A stretch of 64,000 nt of DNA from VRUE01 sp963704515 (GTDB lineage: Bacteria > Actinomycetota > Thermoleophilia > Solirubrobacterales > 70-9): assembly GCA_963704515.1 (NCBI GenBank), contig OY969913.1:620001-684000 (forward strand), read 5' to 3'. Under the pieces are notes generated by a model that saw only the letters and a program-made list of their open reading frames with translations, had not been told where the DNA came from and did not search any database. Position numbers and translations under genes: made by a program. How positions within the stretch are numbered: the stretch's first letter is position 1; the number at the start of each line of letters is the position of its first letter. Below are positions 8,247 through 16,044 of the stretch, piece by piece.

Positions 8247-8744
8247 CTACTCGCGCGTGGGCATCTGGATGCGGGCCATCGCCTTGACCATGAAGTAGAA
8301 GAAGCCGCCGGCGACGGCGAGCAGCAGCCCGGTGCCGAGGAACTGGGGCAACGACGAGGCGCCGACGACCAGGCCGAAGAAGGCGCTGAAGATCAGCAGG
8401 ACGAGGATCAGCTGGAAGCCGAGCACGGCCCAGTAACGGGCGCGCCACATGCCCCAGGCCATCAGGCCCATCAGCAGGGCCGGCACCACCACCTGAGCGA
8501 GCGGCGGTTTGGCGCCGTTGACCTCGCCGCCGGCCAGGTAGGCGACGAGGATCGAGGCCGCGATCAGGCTGGAGACGACCGCGCCGACCGTCACCACCAG
8601 TGGCCGCTCGCCCTCGGCCAGCGGCTCGAGCGCCGCGCGCGCTTCGCGGTTGCGCACCTCAGCCTTGGCGTAGCCGCGCTCCATCCGCTCGCGCGGCGTC
8701 GGCGAGGCGTCGCGCTGCTTGCGCTTGCGCGGCTGGTCAGGCAC
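8247..8744 (-). CDS. Small four-helix membrane protein
   Basis: About 165 residues: a basic, Arg/Lys-rich cytoplasmic N-terminus (QPRKRKQRDASPTPRERM) followed by four hydrophobic segments (VVTVGAVVSSLIAASILVAYL; VVVPALLMGLMAWGMW; YWAVLGFQLILVLLIFSAFFGLVVG; FLGTGLLLAVAGGFFYFMV). I prefer the GTG at 8744, which overlaps the thiE stop, over the ATG at 8762. It lies between thiE and lpd on the same strand. No enzymatic motif is visible. Confidence 0.8.
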   Translation of the reverse strand: MPDQPRKRKQRDASPTPRERMERGYAKAEVRNREARAALEPLAEGERPLVVTVGAVVSSLIAASILVAYLAGGEVNGAKPPLAQVVVPALLMGLMAWGMWRARYWAVLGFQLILVLLIFSAFFGLVVGASSLPQFLGTGLLLAVAGGFFYFMVKAMARIQMPTRE

Positions 8745-9423
8745 CGGGCGCCGCCTCCCCAAGCGGGGCGAATGCGGCGCGCAGCTCTTCGGCGGCCGCG
8801 GTCGGGTCGGCGGCGTCGCGGATCGCCCGTACGACGCAGAGCCGTCGCGCGCCGGCCTCGATCACCTCGGCCGCGTTGGACGGGTCGATGCCGCCGATCG
8901 CGAAGAAGGGGTGCGGGGCGGAGGCGGCCGCGTGGCGGATCAGGCCGAGGCCGACCGCCGGCCGACCTTCCTTGGTCGGCGTCTCCCAGATCGGCCCGGC
9001 GCTGACGTAATCGACGGGCGCCCCGGCCGAGGCCGCCAGCTGCTCCTCCGAGTGGGTCGAGAGTCCGACGATCGCCTCCGGTCCGAGCAGCTCGCGCACC
9101 GCCGCCGGCGCCATGTCGTCCTGGCCGACGTGCACCCCGTCGGCGTCGCAGGCGCGCGCCAGGTCTGGGTCGTCGTTGACGATGAAGAGGGCGCTGTGGT
9201 TGTCGCAGACACGGCGAAAGGTCTTCGCCGCGCGCTCGATCTCCCGCCGCGGCAGGCTCTTCTCGCGCAGCTGGACGATGTCGACCCCACCGCGCAGCGC
9301 CGCCGCCAGCAGCGCTTCCGGATCCTCGCCCCGCGGCCGTGCCTCGCAGCAGAGGTAGAGCCGCGCCGTGCGCAGCCGCTCGCGCCGCAGCGGCCCCTCG
9401 CTCTCGGGTGGTGACCAGCTCAC
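8737..9423 (-). CDS. thiE: Thiamine-phosphate synthase
   Basis: Joins HMP pyrophosphate to thiazole phosphate to give thiamine phosphate. TIM-barrel signatures are present: GGVDIVQLREKSLPRRE, FIVNDDPDLARACDADGVHVGQDD, VGLSTHSEEQL, VDYVSAGPIWETPTK and FFAIGGIDPSNAAEVIEAGA. I start at GTG 9423 (228 residues) rather than the ATG at 9483, because the extra 20 codons fall in a perfect palindrome and carry no family similarity. It is divergent from the thiO-thiSG operon and has no riboswitch of its own on this strand that I can see. Confidence 0.92.
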   Translation of the reverse strand: MSWSPPESEGPLRRERLRTARLYLCCEARPRGEDPEALLAAALRGGVDIVQLREKSLPRREIERAAKTFRRVCDNHSALFIVNDDPDLARACDADGVHVGQDDMAPAAVRELLGPEAIVGLSTHSEEQLAASAGAPVDYVSAGPIWETPTKEGRPAVGLGLIRHAAASAPHPFFAIGGIDPSNAAEVIEAGARRLCVVRAIRDAADPTAAAEELRAAFAPLGEAAPGA

Positions 9424-9454
9424 CCACCGATTATCGCCCAGCGCCCTCCGCCAT

Positions 9455-9514
9455 CCGGGGACGTGCCGCACTTTAGGGGTCACCGGTGGTACTTAAAGTG
9501 CGGCACGTCCCCGG
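9455..9514. repeat. Perfect 21-bp inverted repeat (REP-like)
   Basis: Arms 9455-9475 (beginning CCGGGGACGTGCCGCAC) and 9494-9514 are exact reverse complements with an 18-nt loop. The core GGGGACGTGCCG recurs at 28355 after the P450 gene, so this looks like a dispersed palindrome rather than a gene-specific site. It sits between thiE and the TPP riboswitch. Confidence 0.8.
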
Positions 9515-9537
9515 GCAACCGGGGCGGAGGGGTAGCA

Positions 9538-9631
9538 TCGGTGGGGTACGGGAGCCCGCGAGGGCTGAGAGGGCGGCAACGAGGCCGCCGACCGTCTGGA
9601 CCTGATCCGGGTAATGCCGGCGGAGGCAAGC
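9538..9631 (+). promoter_or_regulatory. TPP riboswitch (THI element)
   Basis: The conserved core elements are in order: GGGCTGAGAGGG (pyrimidine-sensor helix), GACCGTCTGGACCTGATC and GGGTAATGCCGGCGGAGG. These match the thi-box consensus CTGAGA...ACCTGATC...GGTAATGCC.GCG.AGG. The 3' end contains GGAGG at 9622-9626, six bases before the TTG start of thiO. That purine run is therefore part of the riboswitch and also the ribosome-binding site, suggesting control of translation initiation by thiamine pyrophosphate. Confidence 0.95.
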
Positions 9632-9632
9632 T

Positions 9633-10781
9633 TTGACCGAGAGAAGCAGTCATGACGTGGTTGTTGTCGGGGGCGGAATCGTCGGGCTCTGCTGCGCTTG
9701 GAGGACGGCGCAGCGCGGAGCGCGCGTGATCGTTCTGGAGCGGGACGAGCCACCCGCCGGGGCGACGCGGGTTGCCGCCGGGATGCTGGCCCCGGTCGGC
9801 GAGTTGGCCTTCGGCGAGCCCGAGTTGCTGAAGATCACCCTGGCAGCCGCCGAGCGCTACCCAGGGTTCGTCGCCGAGCTCGAGGCAGCCGGCGGCCTCG
9901 TTACCGGCTACGCGCGCCACGGCGCGCTGCACATCGCGCTTGACCGCGACGAGGCGGCCGAGCTGCGCCGCGTCCACGACCTGCAGCGCACACTAGGCCT
10001 CGGCGCCGAGTGGTTGCCGCCGCGCCGCTGCCGCGACCTGGAGCCGGGGCTGACGCCCTCCTTCAACGGCGGCGTGCACGCTCCTGATGAGGCGGCGATC
10101 GACCCGCGCGCCGTGGCCGCGGCCCTGCTCAGGGCGCTCGCCGACCAGGGGGTCGAGGTGCGCTCCGGCGTCGAGATCGCAGAGGCGCTGATCGACGACG
10201 GGTCGATCGAGGGGGTTCGCACGGCGACCGACGAGGAGCTGCGCGCCGACACCGTCGTCCTCGCTTCCGGCGCCTGGTCCGGCGTCGCCGAGTGGCTGCC
10301 ACCGGAGGCCCGCCCACCGGTGCGTCCCGTCAAGGGTCAGATCCTCGAGCTGCGCGCCCTCGACGGCGAGGCGCCCTGCGAGCGCATCCTCGCCTCCGAG
10401 CGCGTCTACCTCGTGCCGCGCCCCGACGGTCGCCTGATCGCCGGCGCGACGACCGAGGAGCAGGGGTTCGACGCGACCGTCACGGCGGGTGGCGTCCACG
10501 AGCTGCTGCGCGAGGCCTACCGGCTGCTGCCCGACGTCGCCGAGATGGAGCTGGTGGAGGCGATGGCGGGGCTGCGCCCCGGCACCCCGGACAACCTGCC
10601 GCTGATCGGCGCCGGCGCCCTCAACGGGCTCGTCCTCGCCTGCGGCCATTACCGCAACGGCATCCTGCTGGCGCCGCTGACGGGCGAGGCCGTGGCCGAG
10701 ATCCTCACCGGCGGCGAGCCGCCCGAGTCCCTGACGGCGGCCGCTCCGGCCCGCCTCGCCGGGGTGGGAGCGGCGCGATGA
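9633..10781 (+). CDS. thiO: Glycine oxidase ThiO
   Basis: FAD-dependent amine oxidase that oxidises glycine to the imine (dehydroglycine) used for thiazole assembly. The Rossmann motif VVVVGGGIVGLCCAW is at the N-terminus, with GATRVAAGMLAP typical of the DAO/ThiO family. The C-terminal block GLRPGTPDNLPLIG...GHYRNGILLAP holds the FAD- and substrate-binding residues. The start is TTG at 9633, supported by GGAGG six bases upstream. It overlaps thiSG by four bases (ATGA), so the two are translationally coupled under the TPP riboswitch. Confidence 0.94.
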   Translation: MTERSSHDVVVVGGGIVGLCCAWRTAQRGARVIVLERDEPPAGATRVAAGMLAPVGELAFGEPELLKITLAAAERYPGFVAELEAAGGLVTGYARHGALHIALDRDEAAELRRVHDLQRTLGLGAEWLPPRRCRDLEPGLTPSFNGGVHAPDEAAIDPRAVAAALLRALADQGVEVRSGVEIAEALIDDGSIEGVRTATDEELRADTVVLASGAWSGVAEWLPPEARPPVRPVKGQILELRALDGEAPCERILASERVYLVPRPDGRLIAGATTEEQGFDATVTAGGVHELLREAYRLLPDVAEMELVEAMAGLRPGTPDNLPLIGAGALNGLVLACGHYRNGILLAPLTGEAVAEILTGGEPPESLTAAAPARLAGVGAAR

Positions 10782-11752
10782 GGATCGAGCTGAACGGCGA
10801 GCCGCGCGAGCTGTCCGAGGCCGCGACCGTCGCCGACGCGGCCTGCGCCGCGGGAGCGGACGGCGCGGCCCGCGGCGTCGCGATCGCCCTCGACGGCGAG
10901 GTCATCCCGCGCGCCGCGTGGGGCTCGACCCCCCTGCCCGAGGGCGCCAAGGTCGAGGTGCTGGCCGCGATCCAGGGCGGCGCCGATGGCTGGGAGCTGG
11001 GCGGCCGCGCCTGGACCTCGCGCCTGATCGCCGGCACCGGCGGCTTCCGCTCGCTGGAGCAGATCGAGCGCGCTCTCGAGGCCTCCGGCGCGGAGATCGT
11101 CACCGTCGCCCTGCGCCGCATCGACCCCCACGCCAAGGGCTCGGTGCTCGACCTGCTCGACCGTCTCGGCCTCTTCGCCCTGCCCAACACGGCCGGCTGC
11201 TACACCGCCCGCGACGCAATCCGCACGGCCCGCCTCGCCCGCGAGGCGTTCGAGACCGACTGGATCAAGCTCGAGGTGATCGGCGACGACCGCACCCTCT
11301 TCCCCGACGCGGTCGAGCTGCTCGGCGCCGCCGAGGCCCTGGTCGGCGAGGGCTTCACCGTCCTCCCCTACACCAACGACGACCCGATCCTCGCCCGCCG
11401 CCTGGAGGAGGCCGGCTGCGCCGCGGTGATGCCGCTCGGCTCGCCGATCGGCTCCGGCGCCGGCATCCGCAACCCCGCCAACATCGCGATCATCGCCGAG
11501 CGCGCCGCGGTCCCGGTCGTCCTCGACGCCGGCATCGGCACCGCCTCCGACGCCGCCCTGGCGATGGAGCTTGGCTGCGATGCGGTGATGGCCGCCAGCT
11601 CGATCTTCGGCGCCGCCGACCCCACCGCGATGGCCACCGCCCTGCGCCTCGCGGTCGAGGCCGGCCACGCCGCCCACGCCGCCGGCCGCATCCCCCGCCG
11701 CGCCCACGCCGAGGCCTCCACCCCCGAGCGGGGCATGCCCGAGCTTTCCTGA
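10778..11752 (+). CDS. thiG: ThiS-ThiG fusion: sulfur carrier protein / thiazole synthase
   Basis: A 324-residue fusion. Residues 1-68 are a ThiS-like beta-grasp domain (MRIELNGEPRELSEAATVAD, ending VLAAIQGG with Gly67-Gly68). Residues about 72-324 are ThiG (WELGGRAWTSRLIAGTGGF, Lys164 in DWIKLEVIGD as the likely Schiff-base lysine, GIGTASDAALAMELGCDAVM). ThiS needs a free C-terminal Gly-Gly for adenylation and thiocarboxylation, but here it is internal. Either the protein is cleaved after Gly68 or sulfur transfer works differently. Fused ThiS/ThiG proteins are known in other bacteria. There is no in-frame start codon suited to producing ThiG alone. Confidence 0.93.
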   Translation: MRIELNGEPRELSEAATVADAACAAGADGAARGVAIALDGEVIPRAAWGSTPLPEGAKVEVLAAIQGGADGWELGGRAWTSRLIAGTGGFRSLEQIERALEASGAEIVTVALRRIDPHAKGSVLDLLDRLGLFALPNTAGCYTARDAIRTARLAREAFETDWIKLEVIGDDRTLFPDAVELLGAAEALVGEGFTVLPYTNDDPILARRLEEAGCAAVMPLGSPIGSGAGIRNPANIAIIAERAAVPVVLDAGIGTASDAALAMELGCDAVMAASSIFGAADPTAMATALRLAVEAGHAAHAAGRIPRRAHAEASTPERGMPELS

Positions 11753-11797
11753 CCGGCAGTCCGGCCTCGTCCCCGCCCGTCTACCATGAACCGCCAC

Positions 11798-11871
11798 GCC
11801 CCCGTAGCTCAGTTGGTTAGAGCGGCGGCCTTTTAAGCCGCGCGGCGCGGGTTCGAATCCCGCCGGGGGCA
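11798..11871 (+). tRNA. tRNA-Lys (anticodon UUU)
   Basis: Cloverleaf: acceptor GCCCCCG pairs with CGGGGGC at 11864-11870, followed by discriminator A. D arm GCTC/GAGC; anticodon stem GCGGC/GCCGC around loop CTTTTAA giving anticodon TTT; T arm GCGGG-TTCGAAT-CCCGC. CCA is not encoded. The next reading frame opens three bases downstream. Confidence 0.97.
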
Positions 11872-11873
11872 CT

Positions 11874-12575
11874 TTGGCCTCTGGCGACGGGAGCAATGGC
11901 GCGAGGCGCGACGAGCATCTGCTTCGCGTTCCCTGCGACGTCGAAGAGGAGGACGAGCTTCGCCTCGGTCGCATTCACGACGAGATCGACGCTGCCTTCC
12001 ACGCGCTGCGCGACGTCGACGACGGCGTGTCCGTCTTCGGCTCCGCGCGGATCGAGGACGGCCACCCCTGGTACGAGCTCTGCCGCGAGACGGCGGCCTG
12101 CCTGGTCGGACACGGTTTCAGCGTGATCACGGGGGGCGGTCCCGGCTTGATGGAGGCCGCCAACCGCGGCGCGGCCGAGGCCGGCGGAACCTCGATCGGC
12201 CTCAACATCGAGCTGCCGACCGAGCAGCGCACCAACCCGTACGTCAACCGCTCCCTCCGCTTCCACTACTTCTTCGCCCGCAAGCTGATGTTCGTCCGCT
12301 ATGCCCGCGCCTTCGTGATCATGCCCGGCGGCTTCGGCACTCTCGACGAGCTCTTCGAGAGCCTGACCCTGATCGAGACCCATCGCATCCACCACTTCCC
12401 GACGATCCTCGTCGACTCGGCCCACTGGGCCCCGCTGCTCGGCTGGCTCGACCACGTCGAGCGCGACAGCCTGATCTCCCCCGTCGACCGCGATCTCCTG
12501 GTTACCGCCGATACGCCCAGCGAGGTCTGCGCCCACGTCGGTCGCGCCAGGATTGCGCAGCGGCAGCTGGCATAG
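11874..12575 (+). CDS. LOG-family (TIGR00730-type) Rossmann-fold protein
   Basis: It contains the LOG/lysine-decarboxylase-like signatures GGGPGLMEAANRGA and PGGFGTLDELFE, which in characterised members bind the phosphoribosyl group of cytokinin-type nucleotides or nucleoside monophosphates. The SVFGSAR strand begins the Rossmann fold near residue 53. The first in-frame start is a TTG at 11874, two bases after the tRNA-Lys gene, with no obvious ribosome-binding site. An internal GTG at 12027 would begin right at the fold and seems too short. The substrate is unknown. Confidence 0.85.
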   Translation: MASGDGSNGARRDEHLLRVPCDVEEEDELRLGRIHDEIDAAFHALRDVDDGVSVFGSARIEDGHPWYELCRETAACLVGHGFSVITGGGPGLMEAANRGAAEAGGTSIGLNIELPTEQRTNPYVNRSLRFHYFFARKLMFVRYARAFVIMPGGFGTLDELFESLTLIETHRIHHFPTILVDSAHWAPLLGWLDHVERDSLISPVDRDLLVTADTPSEVCAHVGRARIAQRQLA

Positions 12576-12582
12576 CCGCCCA

Positions 12583-13896
12583 TCAGCGAGGCCGCAGCTC
12601 GAGCCGCAGGGCGTCGCCGATCGCGGCGGCCATCCGATCGGGCACCTCCGCCTCATCGGCGTAGTCGAGCCAATCCGCGACGGCCGCCGCGACCTCGTCG
12701 ACGATCCTCAGCGCCCTGTTTCGCTGCATCGAGACCACCTCTGCGCACTGGAGAAAGTCGTCGATCGCGAAGCCGTCTCGCTTCCCGTTGAGTGACATCT
12801 GGTGACGGGCGGTCCACTTGCCGTCGCGCCGGTAGTTGTAGGTGACGTCGAAGGCGGGTGAGAGCGACCACTCGCCGGCCCGGTCCATCAGGAAGGCGAT
12901 GTTCTTCACGTGGTCGTCCTGGTTGCGGGCGATGACGTTGAACGTCGTGCGCCGGAATTGCTGTTCGACGACGGCCATCGGCAGGCCCAGCTCGCGGATC
13001 GTCATCAGCGCCTGCTCGTAGGAGTAGGCGCCGGCTTCGTTGAAGTCGAAATGCCGCAGCGCGCCGAGCGACTGCATGTGCAGCTTGGTGCTGCCGGTGG
13101 GACGGTCGAAGCGGCGCGTCATGAAGTGGCGGCGCCCGTTCTCCTCGAACAGCCGGCAGGGGGCCATCTCGACGCCCGCCGCGGCGGCCATGCGGGAGTA
13201 GGCGAACTCGATCGCGCCGTAGCCTTCCGGATCGTTGAAGCGCTCCCTGTCGCGGTTTGCCTTGACGCCGTCGAACTTCAGCAGCCAGTGCTCGAAGCCG
13301 GGGTTGGCCGCGACCTGCCCGGACCGTACCTCGTTCGTCTCCGGGTTCCAGGCGATCGTCGCCTTCGCCCGTGCCCCGCCGGCGGACATCCCGACGCTGA
13401 GGATCTCGAGCAGACCGGCCTCCTCCTTGCCCGGCGCGAGCGACGTCTCGAAGCCGTCGCGCTCGGCGAGGATCCGCGAGGCCAGCTCGACCAGCTCGCC
13501 GACCTGGATGTCCTCGTCGACGCTCGGTTCGGGTCCCTTGACCGGCGAGAACTCGAGCGCCCCCGAGCCCCGCTGCCCCATGTAGCAGAGCCGCTCGACC
13601 GGATTCGCGCTCTCCGGTTTGCGCCCCTGGCGCGCCAGCCAGGCATTGATCAGGGCGTTGCCGTAGCGGTCGGGCAGCGAGTCGGCCAACATGCCGGGCA
13701 GCCCGTGGAAGGAGCGGTAGGGGAGCTCCGGGAACGAGTAGGGCTCGGGCCGCAGCGGCATCGCCAGGGGCGAGACCTGGATGCCGCTGGCGGCGAACTC
13801 CGGCGCGTACTGGAAGACGGCGGCTTGCTCTCCCGGTTCGAGGGAGACGGCGCCGATCGCACGGCCCCAGAGCAGAACCTCGGCGTCTTCACTCAT
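12583..13896 (-). CDS. HipA-like serine/threonine kinase toxin
   Basis: A 437-residue HipA-family kinase. The N-terminal HipA domain includes LPGMLADSLPDRYGNALINAWL, and the central segment SVGMSAGGARAKATIAW matches the HipA ATP-lid/phosphate region. The catalytic loop is NVIARNQDDHVKNIAFLMD, followed by metal-binding LSPAFDVTYN. E. coli HipA phosphorylates glutamyl-tRNA synthetase, but the target here is unknown. It overlaps the upstream XRE gene by four bases, giving the standard hipB-hipA order. The regulatory region upstream of that pair is strikingly AT-rich. Confidence 0.9.
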   Translation of the reverse strand: MSEDAEVLLWGRAIGAVSLEPGEQAAVFQYAPEFAASGIQVSPLAMPLRPEPYSFPELPYRSFHGLPGMLADSLPDRYGNALINAWLARQGRKPESANPVERLCYMGQRGSGALEFSPVKGPEPSVDEDIQVGELVELASRILAERDGFETSLAPGKEEAGLLEILSVGMSAGGARAKATIAWNPETNEVRSGQVAANPGFEHWLLKFDGVKANRDRERFNDPEGYGAIEFAYSRMAAAAGVEMAPCRLFEENGRRHFMTRRFDRPTGSTKLHMQSLGALRHFDFNEAGAYSYEQALMTIRELGLPMAVVEQQFRRTTFNVIARNQDDHVKNIAFLMDRAGEWSLSPAFDVTYNYRRDGKWTARHQMSLNGKRDGFAIDDFLQCAEVVSMQRNRALRIVDEVAAAVADWLDYADEAEVPDRMAAAIGDALRLELRPR

Positions 13897-14267
13897 CCGG
13901 TCCCGTCGGTTGGCGGCTCATCGCCCCAGCGCCACGGCCCCTTTTCCTCGGCTCCCGGCTCGACCCTGGGGGATCGTGCGCGCCGGCGTCGCCGTCCTTG
14001 GAGGCGAATCCTCTCGATCGGGCTGGGGAGCGGTTCCGGCAGCAGTTGGTCGAATGCCTCCAATCGCCCCAGCGCACGCAGGACCCGGATGAGGCTGGTG
14101 GACTTCACCGGCTCGCCCGCCTCCAGCCGCTCGACGGTGGCCTTCGAAACCCCCGCCTCGATCGCCAGCCGCTCCTGGCTCAGGTTCCGCTCCAGCCTGG
14201 TTCGGGCAAGGCGCTCGCCCAGCTCCTTGAGAACAGCGGCGTCGCTGAGACTGGCTTCTATCTTCAT
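13893..14267 (-). CDS. HipB-like XRE-family antitoxin/repressor
   Basis: A 124-residue protein with an XRE helix-turn-helix at about residues 15-70 (LGERLARTRLERNLSQERLAIEAGVSKATVERLEAGEPVKS) and a basic, Pro-rich C-terminal tail (QGRRRRRARSPRVEP). The start ATG at 14267 abuts a palindromic operator-like sequence, with no clear Shine-Dalgarno, so the mRNA may be leaderless. It would be expected to neutralise the HipA kinase and repress its own operon. Confidence 0.87.
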   Translation of the reverse strand: MKIEASLSDAAVLKELGERLARTRLERNLSQERLAIEAGVSKATVERLEAGEPVKSTSLIRVLRALGRLEAFDQLLPEPLPSPIERIRLQGRRRRRARSPRVEPGAEEKGPWRWGDEPPTDGTG

Positions 14268-14428
14268 AATTCAGCTCAACTGATGAATTAGAATGGTATT
14301 CAGGACTATCTCTGCAGATAAGCAGATTAAGAATAGCATCTGAAATTAAGACGGAATTGCTAATTCAGCTTAACTGATGATTTAAGCTGAAAATTAGCGA
14401 TAACTCTGCAGATAAGCAGATTAAGAAT
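14267..14428. promoter_or_regulatory. AT-rich hipBA promoter/operator with tandem ~94-bp duplication
   Basis: Two different motifs each occur twice at an offset of 94 bp. A 24-nt motif lies at 14267-14290 and 14361-14384, with two mismatches between copies; the first has TAATTCA/TGAATTA ends. A 25-nt motif (CTCTGCAGATAAGCAGATTA...) lies at 14310-14334 and 14404-14428 and is identical. TATCT-CTGC-AGATA at 14307-14320 is a further palindrome. The first copy touches the hipB start codon and the last touches the purH stop. The region is far more AT-rich than its surroundings and fits an autoregulatory toxin-antitoxin operator, possibly doubling as the purH transcript end. Confidence 0.75.
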
Positions 14429-16044
14429 CAGTGCCGGAAGTGACGGTGCTTGGTGAAGACCATCGTCACGCCGGCGGCCTCGCAGGCCTCGATCACCTCG
14501 GCGTCGCGCTTTGAGCCGCCGGGCTGGATCACGGCGGTGGAGCCGGCCTCGATCGCCAGCTCTGGGCCGTCGGCGAAGGGGAAGAAGGCGTCGGAGGCGA
14601 CCGCCGAGTCGGCGAGCAGGGCCTCGGCGGCCTCGCCGCGGGACTCGCGGCACTTCTCGACCGCGAGGCGGACCGAGTCGACGCGGCTCATCTGGCCGGC
14701 ACCGATGCCGAGGGTCGCGCCGTTCTTGGCGATCACGATCGCGTTGGAGCGGACGTGGCGGACGACGGTCCAGGCGAAGCACATGTCGTCCCACTGCTGG
14801 TCGGTCGGCTGGTTGCCGGTCACCACCTCCATCAGCTCGCGCGGCTCGGGGTCGCCGTCGCGGTCCTGGATCAACAGCCCGCCGAGCACCCGTTTGACGT
14901 CGCGTTCGCTCGGGTCGCGCTGGCGGCGCTCCTCCTCACAGAGGATGCGGATCGCCTCCTTCTGCTGCAGGACGCCGAGCGCCCCGTGCTGGTATTCGGG
15001 CGCGATCAGCACCTCGACGAAGTTCTTATGCAGCTCCCCGGCGAGCTCCTCGGAGACCGGCCGGTTGAAGGCGATCACCGCGCCGAAGGCCGACATCGGG
15101 TCGCAGGCCAGCGCCTTCTCGTAGGCCTCCAGCGCGTCGGTGCCGATCGCCACCCCGCAGGGGTTGTTGTGCTTGACGATCGCGCAGGCGGGCTGGTCGA
15201 AGTCCTCGACCAGGCGGCGCGCCGAGTCGAGGTCGAGCACGTTGTTGAAGGAGAGCGCCCTGCCGTGCAGCTTCGCGACCCGCGAGAGGATGTGGCTGCG
15301 CACCCCCGCTTCCGCGTACAAAGCGCCGCGCTGATGCGGGTTCTCGCCGTAGGCGAGGTCGAGCACCTTCTCGTAGGCGACCGCGAGGTGCTCGGGGAAG
15401 TCCTCGTAGGACTCCGAGAACCAGCGGCTGATCGCCGCGTCGTAGCGCGCCGTCTGGGCGAAGGCCTCGTTGGCGAGCCAGTGGCGCGTCGGGGCGGAGA
15501 CCTCGCCGCCCGACTCCTCCAGCTCGGCCAGCAGCGCGTCGTAGGACTCGGGTTTGACCACCACGGCGACGCCGTCGTGGTTCTTGGCGGCGGCGCGGAT
15601 CATCGTCGGCCCGCCGATGTCGATGTTCTCGACTGCGACCTCGGGCGCCACGTCGTGCCCGGACACCGTCTCCTCGAAGGGGTAGAGGTTGACGCAGACG
15701 AGGTCGATCGGCTCGATCCCCTCGCGCTCCAGCGTCGCCGTGTGCTCGGGGTCGCCGCGCCGCGCCAGCAGCGCCGCGTGCAGCCGCGGGTGCAGCGTCT
15801 TCACCCGGCCGCCGAGGATCTCCTCCTGGCCGGTGAACTCGGAGACGTCGGTCACCTCCAGCCCGGCCTCGCGCAGCGCCGCCGCGGTGCCGCCGGTGGA
15901 GAGGATCTCGACTCCGAGCCCGGCCAGGCCGCGGGCGAAGTCCGCCACGCCGGTCTTGTCGGAGACCGAGATCAGCGCTCGGCGCACCTTGACCGCCCCG
16001 TTGCTTACGGCTACTGCCTGGGTGTCTGCGGGAGCCTCACTCAT
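14428..16044 (-). CDS. purH: Bifunctional AICAR formyltransferase / IMP cyclohydrolase
   Basis: Catalyses the last two steps of IMP synthesis. The N-terminal IMP cyclohydrolase (MGS-like) domain begins RRALISVSDKTGVADFARGL and includes LSTGGTAAALREAG and GGRVKTLHPRLHAALL. The C-terminal transformylase has LAYGENPHQRGALY, AIVKHNNPCGVAIG (catalytic Lys-His region) and SDAFFPFADGPELAIEAGSTAVIQPGGSKRD. At 538 residues the length is normal. It overlaps the upstream purN gene by eight bases, so purF-purN-purH are probably co-transcribed. Confidence 0.96.
   Translation of the reverse strand: MSEAPADTQAVAVSNGAVKVRRALISVSDKTGVADFARGLAGLGVEILSTGGTAAALREAGLEVTDVSEFTGQEEILGGRVKTLHPRLHAALLARRGDPEHTATLEREGIEPIDLVCVNLYPFEETVSGHDVAPEVAVENIDIGGPTMIRAAAKNHDGVAVVVKPESYDALLAELEESGGEVSAPTRHWLANEAFAQTARYDAAISRWFSESYEDFPEHLAVAYEKVLDLAYGENPHQRGALYAEAGVRSHILSRVAKLHGRALSFNNVLDLDSARRLVEDFDQPACAIVKHNNPCGVAIGTDALEAYEKALACDPMSAFGAVIAFNRPVSEELAGELHKNFVEVLIAPEYQHGALGVLQQKEAIRILCEEERRQRDPSERDVKRVLGGLLIQDRDGDPEPRELMEVVTGNQPTDQQWDDMCFAWTVVRHVRSNAIVIAKNGATLGIGAGQMSRVDSVRLAVEKCRESRGEAAEALLADSAVASDAFFPFADGPELAIEAGSTAVIQPGGSKRDAEVIEACEAAGVTMVFTKHRHFRH

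Noticed and set aside
9424..9483. ATG at 9483 as the thiE start
   Set aside because: The added codons lie in a REP-like palindrome and have no similarity to ThiE; GTG 9423 fits the family N-terminus better.
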